Translations under genes and position numbers: made by a program
Notes under the pieces: generated by a model
Database searches by the model: none
What the model was told of the DNA's origin: nothing
Seen by the model: the letters and a program-made list of their open reading frames with translations, nothing else
Shown here: positions 12,612 to 20,366 of the stretch, one piece after another
Position numbering within the stretch: the first letter of the stretch is position 1
Layout: each line of letters opens with the position of its first letter
Source of the DNA: a virus
DNA: 30,580 nucleotides
IMG/VR virus record: IMGVR_UViG_3300036859_000557
Coordinates: 1 to 30,580 of that record
Strand: one strand, 5' to 3'

Positions 12612-13074
12612 GATCGATAAGGTGTGGTTTCGTGCGTGGCCAGACGCACCAGGCCGGTGTCCTCCAGAATGGCATTGGCATGACCGAGGTGACGATGCCT
12701 TGATTGAGAAAGGGCATGGTGAAGACTGGTTCGCGGGAAAACAGGGGCCGGCAGCCGACCATGCTTGTGAGATATTGAACGCACTCCAAACAGCGGTCGG
12801 AGGCGTCATGAGTGACGATACAGGCGCGGCGGAGACGGAGGATGAGGGAATGAACAGCATTTCTCTTGAAGGGTGGGCTGATGAGATTCAGCGCCGCAAT
12901 CCCGGCTTCCCCCGTGAACGCGCGTTGGAGGCAGCAGCTTTTGGTAAAGAGACACTCGATGCCTTGATTGGGGAATACGGCAGCATTGAGGCTGCGTTGG
13001 AAGCGCCTGGCCGACCGTGGTCTGAAGTCAGGAAGGAGTTGGGGTTAGATGTGACGAAGGCTGAGGAGGGGTAG
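12598..13074 (+). CDS. Hypothetical protein (158 aa) with internal start
   Basis: No family was recognised. The N-terminal part (VWFRAWPDAPGRCPPEWHWH) and the C-terminal part (LEGWADEIQRRNPGFPRERA, then WSEVRKELGLD) look like two units joined by an acidic linker. The start ATG 12598 makes an ATGA overlap with the lysozyme-like stop. An internal ATG at 12808, with GGAGG upstream, begins MSDDTGA, the same peptide that starts the gene at 13371. It could therefore yield a shorter product or mark a past fusion. Confidence 0.5.
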   Translation: MKTPEIDKVWFRAWPDAPGRCPPEWHWHDRGDDALIEKGHGEDWFAGKQGPAADHACEILNALQTAVGGVMSDDTGAAETEDEGMNSISLEGWADEIQRRNPGFPRERALEAAAFGKETLDALIGEYGSIEAALEAPGRPWSEVRKELGLDVTKAEEG

Positions 13075-13374
13075 ATGAGAGTCAAAGTAACCGCAGAGAT
13101 TGTAGCCGCGGCGGTTGAGGAAACAAGGAACTCTGATGTTCCCGAGACTTGTTGCCCGTTGGCGCTAGCGCTGGCTGCTACTTACGGAGGCGTCTGGCAT
13201 GTTTGCACCTGGTCTGATGGCTCCGGGAAGATGGCGGAGGATGGCACAGTCATGTGGGAATCCGGTCCTCGTTACTACCGATTGTCAAAAAAAGCACTTG
13301 AGGAGGCTGTTCGCTTCGATTATGTGAAGGACTTCGTGCCGGGAGTTTATGATTTGAGGGAGCTCCGACGATGA
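13075..13374 (+). CDS. Conserved phage hypothetical (99 aa)
   Basis: It begins with a strand-helix (MRVKVTAEIVAAAVEETRNS), then ETCCPLALALAATYGG, a CPxALAL segment I recall from small phage proteins of unknown function, and ends with a beta-rich region and a helix (SKKALEEAVRFDYVKDF). ATG directly follows the previous TAG. It overlaps the next start by four bases. Confidence 0.55.
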   Translation: MRVKVTAEIVAAAVEETRNSDVPETCCPLALALAATYGGVWHVCTWSDGSGKMAEDGTVMWESGPRYYRLSKKALEEAVRFDYVKDFVPGVYDLRELRR

Positions 13375-14054
13375 GCGACGACACAGGCGCGCGGACTACG
13401 GAGAACGTATTGCTTTGGCACATGCGCACTGCTTGGCAAGGCGTCGGCGGTACGCCCGAGGAGGCAGTTGGTAAGTCTTTCAGTGAGATGATCATATCGA
13501 AGTTCACGGTTCTCCAGGCAGCGCTGACCGCTGCTGAGGCAGAGCGAGACGATTACAAGTCTCGTAATAAGGCCGAATATTACCGTAATCAAGAACTAGA
13601 CGAGCAGCTTAGCACAGTAGGATCGCAACTCAAGGCTGCTACCGAGAGCGCTGAGGCGGCAGAGCGAGAGTTAGTGATACAGAGGGAATACAGCATAGCT
13701 GCTACACAACATCTGGAAGAACAAGACGCTGAGCTTGAGGCGCTGCGGGCGAAGGCAGCGTTGACAGACTCGTTGTATACGTGGAGTGATTTACGAGCGA
13801 CTGATCTACCTGCTAGGGTAAAAGACTGGCTCAGTCGTTGGCGCGCTCGCTACGATGCTCTGACGGCGCTGGCGCCGTCAGAGACGGAGGCAAAGGATGG
13901 GATAGATGAGCCAGATGAGGAAGAAAGAAGCCGTGACTCTTTGTATTTCAAGTTGAGAGACGAGGGCATGACTAGAGAACAAGCACGGCGGTTGGCCGAT
14001 GACCGCGTCGAGACTCCGTCGGAGCGCATTGAGAGACTGACGAGAGAGCAGTGA
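13371..14054 (+). CDS. Coiled-coil protein (227 aa)
   Basis: Residues ~50-125 form a long heptad-rich stretch (LQAALTAAEAERDDYKSRNK, then KAATESAEAAERELVIQ, QHLEEQDAELEALRAKA). Flanking it are a globular N-terminus (MSDDTGARTTENVLLWH) and an acidic C-terminus with a helix (FKLRDEGMTREQARRLADDR). It may be a scaffold or DNA-organising protein; no motif decides. ATGA overlap upstream and GTGA overlap downstream keep it in the operon. Confidence 0.6.
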   Translation: MSDDTGARTTENVLLWHMRTAWQGVGGTPEEAVGKSFSEMIISKFTVLQAALTAAEAERDDYKSRNKAEYYRNQELDEQLSTVGSQLKAATESAEAAERELVIQREYSIAATQHLEEQDAELEALRAKAALTDSLYTWSDLRATDLPARVKDWLSRWRARYDALTALAPSETEAKDGIDEPDEEERSRDSLYFKLRDEGMTREQARRLADDRVETPSERIERLTREQ

Positions 14055-14224
14055 ACTACTACCGATTGGTCCGCATTAAAAGGGCTTGGGTTCCCGAATG
14101 GTTGTGGTGGTGGGCGTGTAACCCGATCCCGTTCTGGAATCAGGCTATGCCGATGTATCGCGTGTCGTTTAGGTGGGCGACATGGTTACTTAGCACGCCA
14201 GCGCCGGCAGAGACGGAGGGGTAG
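14051..14224 (+). CDS. Small tryptophan-rich basic protein (57 aa)
   Basis: VRIKRAWVPEWLWWWACNPI and FRWATWLL carry seven tryptophans in all, suggesting a membrane-interface peptide. It starts with GTG in a GTGA overlap. Its last residues (PAPAETEG) repeat an APxETE element found inside the preceding gene. It overlaps the tail of a minus-strand gene. No family was recognised. Confidence 0.45.
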   Translation: MNYYRLVRIKRAWVPEWLWWWACNPIPFWNQAMPMYRVSFRWATWLLSTPAPAETEG

Positions 14225-14401
14225 AGGAATGAGCGCCCCGCTCGTGGGTATCGAGCGAGTGATGGGCCCGCCTTTCAGCCCGCACCTGAGGCACTCAGGG
14301 TACTCAATGATCCAATGGGTTGAGTTGGTTGTGTCCAGGTACGACGACCTGAAGTAGGAATACCAGCGGTGGTCGATGAGCCAGCACCAGAGTTTAGTCA
14401 T
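14186..14401 (-). CDS. Small hypothetical protein with possible zinc site (71 aa)
   Basis: MTKLWCWLIDHRWYSYFRSS and YPECLRCGLKGG recall short phage proteins with an aromatic N-terminus and a CxxC pair. It follows the 114-aa minus-strand gene by 29 bases, with AAGGA upstream on that strand. The C-terminal third is basic. The plus strand also has a 42-codon ORF here (14229-14357), which I find less protein-like. Confidence 0.45.
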   Translation of the reverse strand: MTKLWCWLIDHRWYSYFRSSYLDTTNSTHWIIEYPECLRCGLKGGPITRSIPTSGALIPLPLRLCRRWRAK

Positions 14402-14430
14402 GACCTTGTTCCTTGTTTGTCTCGGGTGAG

Positions 14431-14775
14431 TCAGGCATCAAAGGTGTCAGGCAGGGGTGGGTAGCGTTCAAAGCCAGTGTCAGCTCGACCAGCCCAGAGG
14501 TTGAGCATTCGTACACGTAGTTCGTGCTGCTGCTCGGGTGTAGCGGAAGCAATCCACTGCCAGCATTCGCCGTGGCGCGAGCCCATGAGGCCGACCTGAA
14601 TACGTCCGTCGTCATAGTGGAGCCAGACAGGAATATTCCAGCGTCCAAAAAGGGCATCTTCGGCGTACTGTTGCCAGCAATCGAGTAGGTCAGCGAATGA
14701 TCCAAATTCAGTAGCGGTGTAGCTATCCTCCCAGGCTTCGTGTTGGATACCGAAGTGTGGAATTTGTGTTGTCAT
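14431..14775 (-). CDS. Hypothetical protein (114 aa)
   Basis: No family was recognised, but the translation is convincing: EAWEDSYTATEFGSFADLLD, then LHYDDGRIQVGLMG and a C-terminal helix (SATPEQQHELRVRMLNLW). I chose ATG 14775, two bases after the upstream zinc-ribbon stop, because AGAAGGAG lies seven bases before it on the minus strand. It is the middle gene of the only minus-strand cluster besides the wHTH gene. Confidence 0.6.
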   Translation of the reverse strand: MTTQIPHFGIQHEAWEDSYTATEFGSFADLLDCWQQYAEDALFGRWNIPVWLHYDDGRIQVGLMGSRHGECWQWIASATPEQQHELRVRMLNLWAGRADTGFERYPPLPDTFDA

Positions 14776-14777
14776 TA

Positions 14778-14939
14778 CTATGCTCCTTCTCTCTTGATTG
14801 GCTTCTGCCACGCCTTGCTGTTGCAGTGAGGGCAGGCGACGGGCAGGGCGCCGTGCTGCAGGCGGCCCGGGCGTGGCGTCCAGGTCCAGCCGCAGCGGTT
14901 GCAGTGGAGAAGGGGCTGAGCAGGCGTGGGGTTAGGCAT
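14778..14939 (-). CDS. Small zinc-ribbon protein (53 aa)
   Basis: LHCNRCGWTWTPRPGR and, 14 residues on, VACPHCNSKAWQKP give a zinc ribbon built like the one at 908-1072 (TCQKCGHTWAPR...CPRCKTAKWD). The two are probably distant paralogues with the same unknown role. It is the first gene of the minus-strand cluster and starts inside the divergent region facing the late promoter. No strong ribosome site is visible before ATG 14939. Confidence 0.65.
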   Translation of the reverse strand: MPNPTPAQPLLHCNRCGWTWTPRPGRLQHGALPVACPHCNSKAWQKPIKREGA

Positions 14940-15020
14940 CGTTGTTTTCTGCCTACATCCTACTGCTGCTGCTGATGAATGTCACTGACAAGATCCTGAC
15001 AATTTGGTCACGCCAGGCAC

Positions 15021-15050
15021 TTGTCAAACTCATGTCTTCATATTGATAAT
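15021..15050 (+). promoter_or_regulatory. Sigma70-like promoter for the packaging/head operon
   Basis: TTGTCA (15021-15026) and GATAAT (15045-15050) are each one base from consensus and 18 bases apart, in the 216-base divergent gap 14940-15155. The leader to ATG 15156 would be about 100 bases. On the opposite strand the same segment holds TTGACA, a possible box for the minus-strand cluster. I see no gene in this gap. Confidence 0.55.
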
Positions 15051-15155
15051 TGGCTGGCATCACTGCGAAGGTAGGTGCTCCATCGCTACGAACTATAGAA
15101 CCAGGCGCGAGGGCAGGAGCGAATCACGGCGCTGGAAGCCTAGGCCAATCCCAGC

Positions 15156-15617
15156 ATGACCATCGACGACATCCTGCGTGAAGAGCTGGCAACATCGCCC
15201 TCGGACCTACCTGAATATTCCCCTCTCGCTCGCGACAATCCTGCACAATTCAGCACGCAGTCTCGCCTAGCTCCTTACAACTTCCCGCCTGGCGTCTCCG
15301 GCAACCCCGGCGGCGTGCGCAAACGGCCCCTCAGTCTGCAAGAATTGAGTCTGCAGTTGCCCGAAGAACGGCTGCGCAAGGCCGTTGATGCCGTCGCACG
15401 CAAGGCTGAAGGCGGGGACCTGCGAGCGTTCGCAGAACTCAGAGACACCCGCGACGGCAAGCCGGCGACTCGAGTAATCGTCACGGCGGGCGACGGCGAT
15501 AGCCCGCTGGTCAACGCCCTGCAGCGCATCGCCCAGCGCATCGCCGAGGCAGAGGGCGCGGTCATCGAGGGCGAGGCGAGAGTTATCGCCGAACCACAAA
15601 GCGCGGTGGAGGAGTAG
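15156..15617 (+). CDS. Terminase small subunit-like (DUF5681-type) protein (153 aa)
   Basis: FPPGVSGNPGGVRKRPLSLQ matches the F-PGxSGNPxGR signature of the DUF5681 family, which lies next to large terminase genes. The rest is helical (LRKAVDAVARKAEGGDLRAF) with a DGKPATRV segment. It probably recognises phage DNA for packaging. It is the first gene behind the 15021-15050 promoter; the large terminase follows after three or four small genes. The disordered N-terminus and lack of a clear HTH leave the exact role open. Confidence 0.65.
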   Translation: MTIDDILREELATSPSDLPEYSPLARDNPAQFSTQSRLAPYNFPPGVSGNPGGVRKRPLSLQELSLQLPEERLRKAVDAVARKAEGGDLRAFAELRDTRDGKPATRVIVTAGDGDSPLVNALQRIAQRIAEAEGAVIEGEARVIAEPQSAVEE

Positions 15618-15700
15618 GGCGACATAAGAATCCTAGGGCGAACATGACCGATTTGCAGCCTGCAGCCTTGTGGCTGAACCACCAATGATGAGGAGAAGCC

Positions 15701-15811
15701 ATGCCTAGTGAGTCGTTTCTTGAATGGTTCACTGCCATCTGTCTGACGATTACCGTCCTGGGCCAAGTCGTAATATTCATCCTGAATAGGATGCGTCGAG
15801 ACGATGCCTGA
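15701..15811 (+). CDS. Single-span membrane peptide (36 aa)
   Basis: WFTAICLTITVLGQVVIFIL is one membrane span, with a basic tail (NRMRRDDA). GAGGAGAAG just before ATG 15701 is a strong ribosome site, supporting a real gene. Size and topology would allow a holin-like or membrane-anchoring role, unproven. Confidence 0.5.
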   Translation: MPSESFLEWFTAICLTITVLGQVVIFILNRMRRDDA

Positions 15812-15890
15812 ACTGGCGCGTCAGAAGCGATGGGAGGCTGGAGCGAGCAGCCGAGAGCCGCCTGCAGAGGATGCAGCGCAGCCAGGTTGA
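15804..15890 (+). CDS. Possible 28-residue peptide
   Basis: It starts in an ATGCCTGA overlap with the membrane peptide stop and is hydrophilic. It may be chance. The remaining 93 bases to 15984 hold no other ORF of note. Confidence 0.2.
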   Translation: MPELARQKRWEAGASSREPPAEDAAQPG

Positions 15891-15983
15891 GGCGCAGCAA
15901 GCAGCGAGCGAGAGAAGTGCGGTATCGTGGTTGTCTATTACAGTATAGATAAGCGTAGCGAAGAGCGAAGAGGGTAGAAGCCT

Positions 15984-16235
15984 ATGGCCACGCAGGCAGA
16001 GGAGCAAAATAACACCGCTGCATCGTGGAGTGAAGGGTCGGTACGCGGCCTGAACTCGCAAGAGTGGCAGCAGAAACCCGATGGTATACCTACCCCTCCC
16101 GACTTTGCGCTCACGGTCACATTGCCACCTGAGTTGCAGGCGCAGCTAGCTCACATCGAGCACGCGTTACAGCGGATTGAGGGAATGTTACGGACCGGCT
16201 ACGTGCGCGCTTCAGTGACTTCGGACCCAGCCTGA
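15984..16235 (+). CDS. Hypothetical protein (83 aa)
   Basis: I do not recognise this protein. It has a polar N-terminus and a C-terminal helix pair (PPELQAQLAHIEHALQRIEG). GAAGAGGG lies upstream of ATG 15984. It sits between the small terminase-like gene and the amber-broken gene, one base ahead of the latter's start. Confidence 0.5.
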   Translation: MATQAEEQNNTAASWSEGSVRGLNSQEWQQKPDGIPTPPDFALTVTLPPELQAQLAHIEHALQRIEGMLRTGYVRASVTSDPA

Positions 16236-16236
16236 A

Positions 16237-16452
16237 ATGAGCGCTGGCATGCAGGCGAGGTACGCGGCAGTGCGGTAGGTCCTGGAAGCAGAGCGAGCGG
16301 CACAAGCCATACATGATTTCCTCGTGACGAACTCACCGCAGGCGACCGGAGATGCTGAGGCAGACCAGCGGTTGGCGCAAGATTTACTCGATTTTTGGAC
16401 AAGGGGTCTCGATTACTGGATCAAGGGTGGTGAGGCCGGGCGTGATCATTAA
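16237..16452 (+). pseudogene. Small gene interrupted by one in-frame amber codon
   Basis: Reading from ATG 16237, 13 sensible codons (MSAGMQARYAAVR) are followed by TAG at 16276-16278. The frame then continues for 57 codons (VLEAERAAQAIHDFLVTN ... DLLDFWTRGLDYWIKGG) to TAA at 16452. The two parts make one continuous amphipathic helix if the TAG is Gln, one C-to-T change from CAG. Many other genes in the window end with TAG, so general amber recoding is unlikely. A nonsense mutation, or restart at GTG 16324, is likelier. Confidence 0.5.
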
Positions 16453-16537
16453 GAAAATACGGCTCGGCTTCCTCGGCTTTATCTGGGCCTTTGCGTTCAC
16501 AATCTGGACGATCAATCTAATCATTTACCTGCTGTGA
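16442..16537 (+). CDS. Membrane peptide (31 aa) before the large terminase
   Basis: MIIKKIRLGFLGFIWAFAFT followed by IWTINLIIYLL is one long membrane span with a basic N-terminus. I prefer GTG 16442 (GGTGAGG upstream, short overlap with the previous gene) to ATG 16352, which would overlap that gene by 100 bases. It overlaps the terminase start by four bases. Confidence 0.5.
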   Translation: MIIKKIRLGFLGFIWAFAFTIWTINLIIYLL

Positions 16538-18153
16538 CAACCCCGTCGCAGACCTTAACCTCCCAGTCTGCTCCTCCCTCGGTACTGACGCCGCAGCGCA
16601 CGCGGATCATTGCTGAGGAGTTACTGACTGAGGTTGGCGTGCGGCTGGACGGCGCCCTGTTTCGGGAGGCGTGCCTGGCGGAGCACTCGGAGCAGATCGT
16701 TACCGGCGGCGTGCGTGCTGGAAAGTCAACGGAGGGGGCGAGCGCGATCCTGCGGGATGTGGGCAAGCACCTGGTGCGCGGGACTTATACGAGCCTGTTG
16801 TACTGGATAATCGGGCCGGATTATGCGCAGACGCGCGAGGAGTTCCGCTATTTGCAGGAGTGGTTCAAGGTGTTTGCGACGGGGCTGGAGGAGGTGGTGT
16901 TCGAGCGGACGAGCATTCCTCACGAGGGACCGCGGGCGCTGGTGATGAGAATGCTGAACGCTCAGCGGCAGACGGTGACGGTTCAGGTGGATACGAAGTC
17001 GGCCGGGCACATAGAGAGACTCGGGACAGTCGCGCCGAACGGAATATTGGTGGTGGAAGCAGGACAGTGTGCTGGCACGCGGGAAGACGGCATACGCCGG
17101 ATATGCCTTGAAAGAGCCGCGGAGAAGGGTGCATGGGTCAAGTATACGGGAACGCTGGAGAACGACGAGCAGAAGCCAATCTGGGCCTGGTACTCGGAGC
17201 TGGCGGAGGAGTGGAAGGACAACCCGACCGCCTCTCATGCGGCCTACTCGCTGCCTTCCTGGGAGAACGTGGCGATTTACGGCAGTTGTAAGGAGCAGAT
17301 CGAAAATGACCCGGCACTCGCGCAATTTTGTCCCGATGACGCCCACGGCACAGGTCACAGCGGCTGGCTTCACCCATCTATCGTTCGAGCTAGAACTGAA
17401 TTACCACCTGATGTGTTCGACCGCCGTTTCGCCGGCAAGCCCACTGGGTTACAGAGCGTCGTTTATCCTCAGCTCAGATACCGGGAGCAGCTCGAACAAC
17501 CGCTCTTGAGGGCAATGCCGCAGGATTTAAGGTGGGTCGATGCGACCGGCGGTATCGATTACGGCACGGTCCATCCCACGGCGCTGGTGGTCATCACCTG
17601 GACGCCGCTAGAGGGGCCGATAGCGCAGAACGCACCCAAAGACATCGGCTGGGTGAGGGAGGTCTGGTTCAATGACGGCGAGCAGGCAGGCAACACAGAA
17701 TACCTTAACCTTAACCGTAGCCGACTTGAACGGAAATATCGTGTACGTATATGGGGGGTTGACCCTAACGAAAGATTCCTTGCACGAAGCGATCCAACAA
17801 CTGGAATCCGCCATCTCCAAAGTGCTGACGCACTTAATGTTTCAGGATCGCAACGTTCGCGTGACTATCGAATTGGACTCACCGGCACCAGACTAGACTC
17901 CTGCCTGCTGCTCTTCGATAAGAATGGGCCTGGCGTGCCTGAGTTGTACGAGGAGCAAAAGCGTGTCCACTATTACAAGAACCAGCTCGGTCAGCTCGTG
18001 CTCAGGCGGGAGAAGGACGACCGCACCGCCGCTGAGGAGAACGCGGTCGAGGTCAAGGACGGCACCCGGCGGCTCGTGCCGCCCCAGCCCGGCAGGATCA
18101 CAATTAGTAACAGCGCCCGCCGGCGAAGTCGGGCCGTCAGGAGGGTGGCGTGA
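16534..18153 (+). CDS. terL: Terminase large subunit (539 aa)
   Basis: This is the ATPase-nuclease motor that packages and cuts phage DNA. The Walker A is TGGVRAGKST (57-66), Walker B ILVVEA (171-176), and the motor coupling region is VKYTGTLEN. The RNase H-like nuclease has GGIDYGTVHPTALVV (Asp 342) and WGVDPNERFLA (Asp 410), then GVPELYEEQKRVHY and a disordered basic tail. Length is normal. GTG 16534 makes a GTGA overlap with the membrane peptide. Residues 380-455 are encoded with unusually AT-ending codons, where another frame holds a candidate overlapping gene. Confidence 0.9.
   Translation: MTTPSQTLTSQSAPPSVLTPQRTRIIAEELLTEVGVRLDGALFREACLAEHSEQIVTGGVRAGKSTEGASAILRDVGKHLVRGTYTSLLYWIIGPDYAQTREEFRYLQEWFKVFATGLEEVVFERTSIPHEGPRALVMRMLNAQRQTVTVQVDTKSAGHIERLGTVAPNGILVVEAGQCAGTREDGIRRICLERAAEKGAWVKYTGTLENDEQKPIWAWYSELAEEWKDNPTASHAAYSLPSWENVAIYGSCKEQIENDPALAQFCPDDAHGTGHSGWLHPSIVRARTELPPDVFDRRFAGKPTGLQSVVYPQLRYREQLEQPLLRAMPQDLRWVDATGGIDYGTVHPTALVVITWTPLEGPIAQNAPKDIGWVREVWFNDGEQAGNTEYLNLNRSRLERKYRVRIWGVDPNERFLARSDPTTGIRHLQSADALNVSGSQRSRDYRIGLTGTRLDSCLLLFDKNGPGVPELYEEQKRVHYYKNQLGQLVLRREKDDRTAAEENAVEVKDGTRRLVPPQPGRITISNSARRRSRAVRRVA
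17672..17896 (+). CDS. Candidate overlapping gene inside terL (74 aa, +1 frame)
   Basis: The ORF starts at ATG 17672 with GGGAGG about nine bases upstream. It reads as a plausible small protein: strands (TLTLTVADLNGNIVYVYGG), an amphipathic helix (KDSLHEAIQQLESAISKVL) and a final strand (RNVRVTIELD). By hand count, G or C at third positions is about 60% in this frame but only about a third in the terminase frame over the same bases, the reverse of the rest of terL. That is what dual coding would give. Terminase motifs run unbroken through it, so it is not a frameshift. Function unknown. Confidence 0.4.
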   Translation: MTASRQATQNTLTLTVADLNGNIVYVYGGLTLTKDSLHEAIQQLESAISKVLTHLMFQDRNVRVTIELDSPAPD

Positions 18154-18344
18154 CGTATGTCCGCCCGCGTCTTGAATCCTGGGTCGAGGAGACCGAACGC
18201 AAGGTGCGCCTGATCATCGACCACTACCCCCGCTGCCAGCGATGCGCCAAGGTCATCCTTGGTTCCGCCGCCCGCCCCTGGTCCCAGACTTGCCGCCACT
18301 GCGGCAGCCTGAACGCCACGATGGAGGAAGTCGTAGTAAGCTAA
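18150..18344 (+). CDS. Small zinc-ribbon protein (64 aa)
   Basis: CQRCAKVIL and CRHCGSLN give a CxxC...CxxC ribbon after a helical N-terminus (WVEETERKVRLIIDHYP). CAGGAGGG upstream and a GTGA overlap with terL fix GTG 18150. It is placed between large terminase and portal; function unknown. Confidence 0.65.
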   Translation: MTYVRPRLESWVEETERKVRLIIDHYPRCQRCAKVILGSAARPWSQTCRHCGSLNATMEEVVVS

Positions 18345-18356
18345 CGCCAACACCGC

Positions 18357-20366
18357 GTGCTCCCTCGTGAGCCTCCAGGGGATGCACGCTTGCCCAATAC
18401 CCTGCTTCAGGCCCAGATCGAGAAAGCCCGCAAGCCCTTCACGGGCCAGTTCAAGGAAGCCCGCGAGGACTGGCTCGCCCTCATCGACCGCGAGGTCGCC
18501 CCTGACGTAGAAGACCACCTCAAGAAGCTGGCCGAGGGCTTTGACTACCGCACACCTGACCTCAAGAAGCAGGTGCGCGACTGGATTTCGATCAACAAGA
18601 CCGACACTACCTACCTGGACGTGATCTCCACCGACCCCTCGGCCGAAACCCGCAAGAAGCTGCGCAATGTCCTGCACTGGCTCGGCCGAGGCTGGGAGTA
18701 CGAGAACGAGGGCCGCGTCTGGGACCGCATCTGCATCGAATCTCAGGCCACCACCGGTGTCATGGTCGCGCGTCTCTGCTGGCATCCTCAACTCGACCCC
18801 AAGATCGACCGCGACCTCGAGCCCGACGCCTACATGAAGAAGCGCAACGAGCTGCTCAAGAAGCGCAAGCACCCCTTCTACTGGACCTACCCCTCGATCT
18901 TCGGCTGCGGCTGGCTGGGCGACGACGACAACGAGTACGGCCCCGACTTCTTTGTCTACGAGTCGGAAGTGCCCTACCTGGAAGCGGTCGGCAAGTATCG
19001 CAAGGACGGCCAGAAGCTCGGCTACCTGGACGGCAAGACCTGCTGGATCGGCCGCGACGACGCCGTGGACGAGACCTGGCATACCAAGACGGTCAAGGTG
19101 ACGATCATCGACGCTCGCGACCTGGACGGCGGCGAATGCCCCTGCGCCGAGTACGGCTGCGATCACCCCGTGCGCAAAATCTGCGTCTACATCTGTGACA
19201 ACGGTTCCTACGCCTCGGAGGATGATCTTTACGAGGAGTACCCGTCACCGTTTCCCGGCTGCTCCTTCTTCATTGTCGGCGGTGATATCCGCAACTCGCG
19301 CGACCCGCACAAACGCTTCATGCCGGTCATGTACGAGTCTTTTACTGAGGCGGAATGGACCAACGGCCTGACCACCCGCCTGGCCGCGCAGATGTCCGAG
19401 GACTACGGCCCCAACCGCTACTACCTCGATTACTCCCAGACGGCACGCGAGTTGTTGACTGGTGAAGATGGCCAGATCAAGCTCGACTTCCCTTACAACG
19501 CTTCCGCCGAAGGGACAATTCACGGCCTGCCGGGCGAACTCAAACGCCCTCCTTCCAGCATCTCGCCTCACATGATCTCGCTGATCAACCTGCACCGCGA
19601 ACGCCTAGAGCGCTTTTCGATCAACCGCTTCCTTACCGGCGATACCGCCCACGAGGCCAGCAACGCCACCGGCACTGCCTTTCTCCAGACCACGGAGCAG
19701 GCCGGCGTCTTGCCCTCCATGCTCCTGGGCGAGAGCGACCGGGCGCAACTCAGACGCGCCAAGTACGTCATCCACGCGACCAAGTACTGGGGCACCTTCG
19801 ACCCGCCCGGCGTTGTCACGCCCTACACCCTCGTCCACACCGGCAACGACTCTTACCTGAAATATCGCAACGCCACGCCCCAGGCCGGCGAGGTGGCGGA
19901 AGTGTCGGCGCAGTTGTTCTACGACCTCGACTTCGACATCGTTATCACCAGCAAAAGCGAGACTTTGCAGGAACAGGGCGCCCGCTACTTGCAGGCCAAG
20001 GACAAGCGCGCCGAAGGACTGTGGACTCTCGAGCAGGAGTTGCGCGACTCCGGCGTCGATGACGTCGAGGGTCAGCTAGAGCTGCTCGATCTGCAACAGA
20101 TACGCCAGAACTTCGCGCCCCAGCAGGCCATGCTCGACAACCTGGAGATCGTGCGTATCTTTGAGAGTGCGACCGGCATCAGTCTCGGCGGTGCCCTCGG
20201 CGGCGTACCACCGCCCCAGCAGCCGCAGAACGGCAACGTTGCGCCTACCGCCGTGATGGGCTCGCCGGGGACGGCGATCGGGATCCCTGGAAACAATCTC
20301 ATCGGTCGCACCATCAACCAACCCCGTGGCGGCAGTTCGCCGACCAGGGGGCCGGGTCAGGCATGA
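18357..20366 (+). CDS. Portal protein (669 aa)
   Basis: Position directly after terL, length, and the order of charged helical and beta regions fit a tailed-phage portal, the dodecameric ring through which DNA passes. Visible features are an N-terminal helical region (REDWLALIDREVAPDVEDHL), a FYWTYPSIFGCGWLGDD segment, a four-Cys insert (GGECPCAEYGCDHPVRKICV) and a long C-terminal helix (ETLQEQGARYLQAKDKRAEG). A Pro/Gly-rich tail ends it. No single signature proves it; context carries weight. GTG 18357 has no clear ribosome site. TTG 18390, with CAGGGG upstream, is an alternative start. Confidence 0.7.
   Translation: MLPREPPGDARLPNTLLQAQIEKARKPFTGQFKEAREDWLALIDREVAPDVEDHLKKLAEGFDYRTPDLKKQVRDWISINKTDTTYLDVISTDPSAETRKKLRNVLHWLGRGWEYENEGRVWDRICIESQATTGVMVARLCWHPQLDPKIDRDLEPDAYMKKRNELLKKRKHPFYWTYPSIFGCGWLGDDDNEYGPDFFVYESEVPYLEAVGKYRKDGQKLGYLDGKTCWIGRDDAVDETWHTKTVKVTIIDARDLDGGECPCAEYGCDHPVRKICVYICDNGSYASEDDLYEEYPSPFPGCSFFIVGGDIRNSRDPHKRFMPVMYESFTEAEWTNGLTTRLAAQMSEDYGPNRYYLDYSQTARELLTGEDGQIKLDFPYNASAEGTIHGLPGELKRPPSSISPHMISLINLHRERLERFSINRFLTGDTAHEASNATGTAFLQTTEQAGVLPSMLLGESDRAQLRRAKYVIHATKYWGTFDPPGVVTPYTLVHTGNDSYLKYRNATPQAGEVAEVSAQLFYDLDFDIVITSKSETLQEQGARYLQAKDKRAEGLWTLEQELRDSGVDDVEGQLELLDLQQIRQNFAPQQAMLDNLEIVRIFESATGISLGGALGGVPPPQQPQNGNVAPTAVMGSPGTAIGIPGNNLIGRTINQPRGGSSPTRGPGQA

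Noticed and set aside
14229-14357. 42-codon plus-strand ORF after 14224
   Set aside because: The overlapping minus-strand ORF continues the minus-strand cluster and has a CxxC pair; the plus ORF has no clear features.
14757-14975. Plus-strand 72-codon ORF
   Set aside because: Lies antisense to the minus-strand zinc ribbon, whose CxxC...CxxC pattern is clearly real.
16237-16278. Genome-wide amber (TAG) recoding
   Set aside because: Well-supported genes such as 5036-6262, 12598-13074, 15156-15617 and 29002-29883 end with TAG at sensible ends, so TAG works as a stop here.
17991-19166. 391-codon minus-strand ORF opposite terL end and portal
   Set aside because: GC-rich antisense shadow of well-supported packaging genes; Val/Leu/Ala-rich without motifs.
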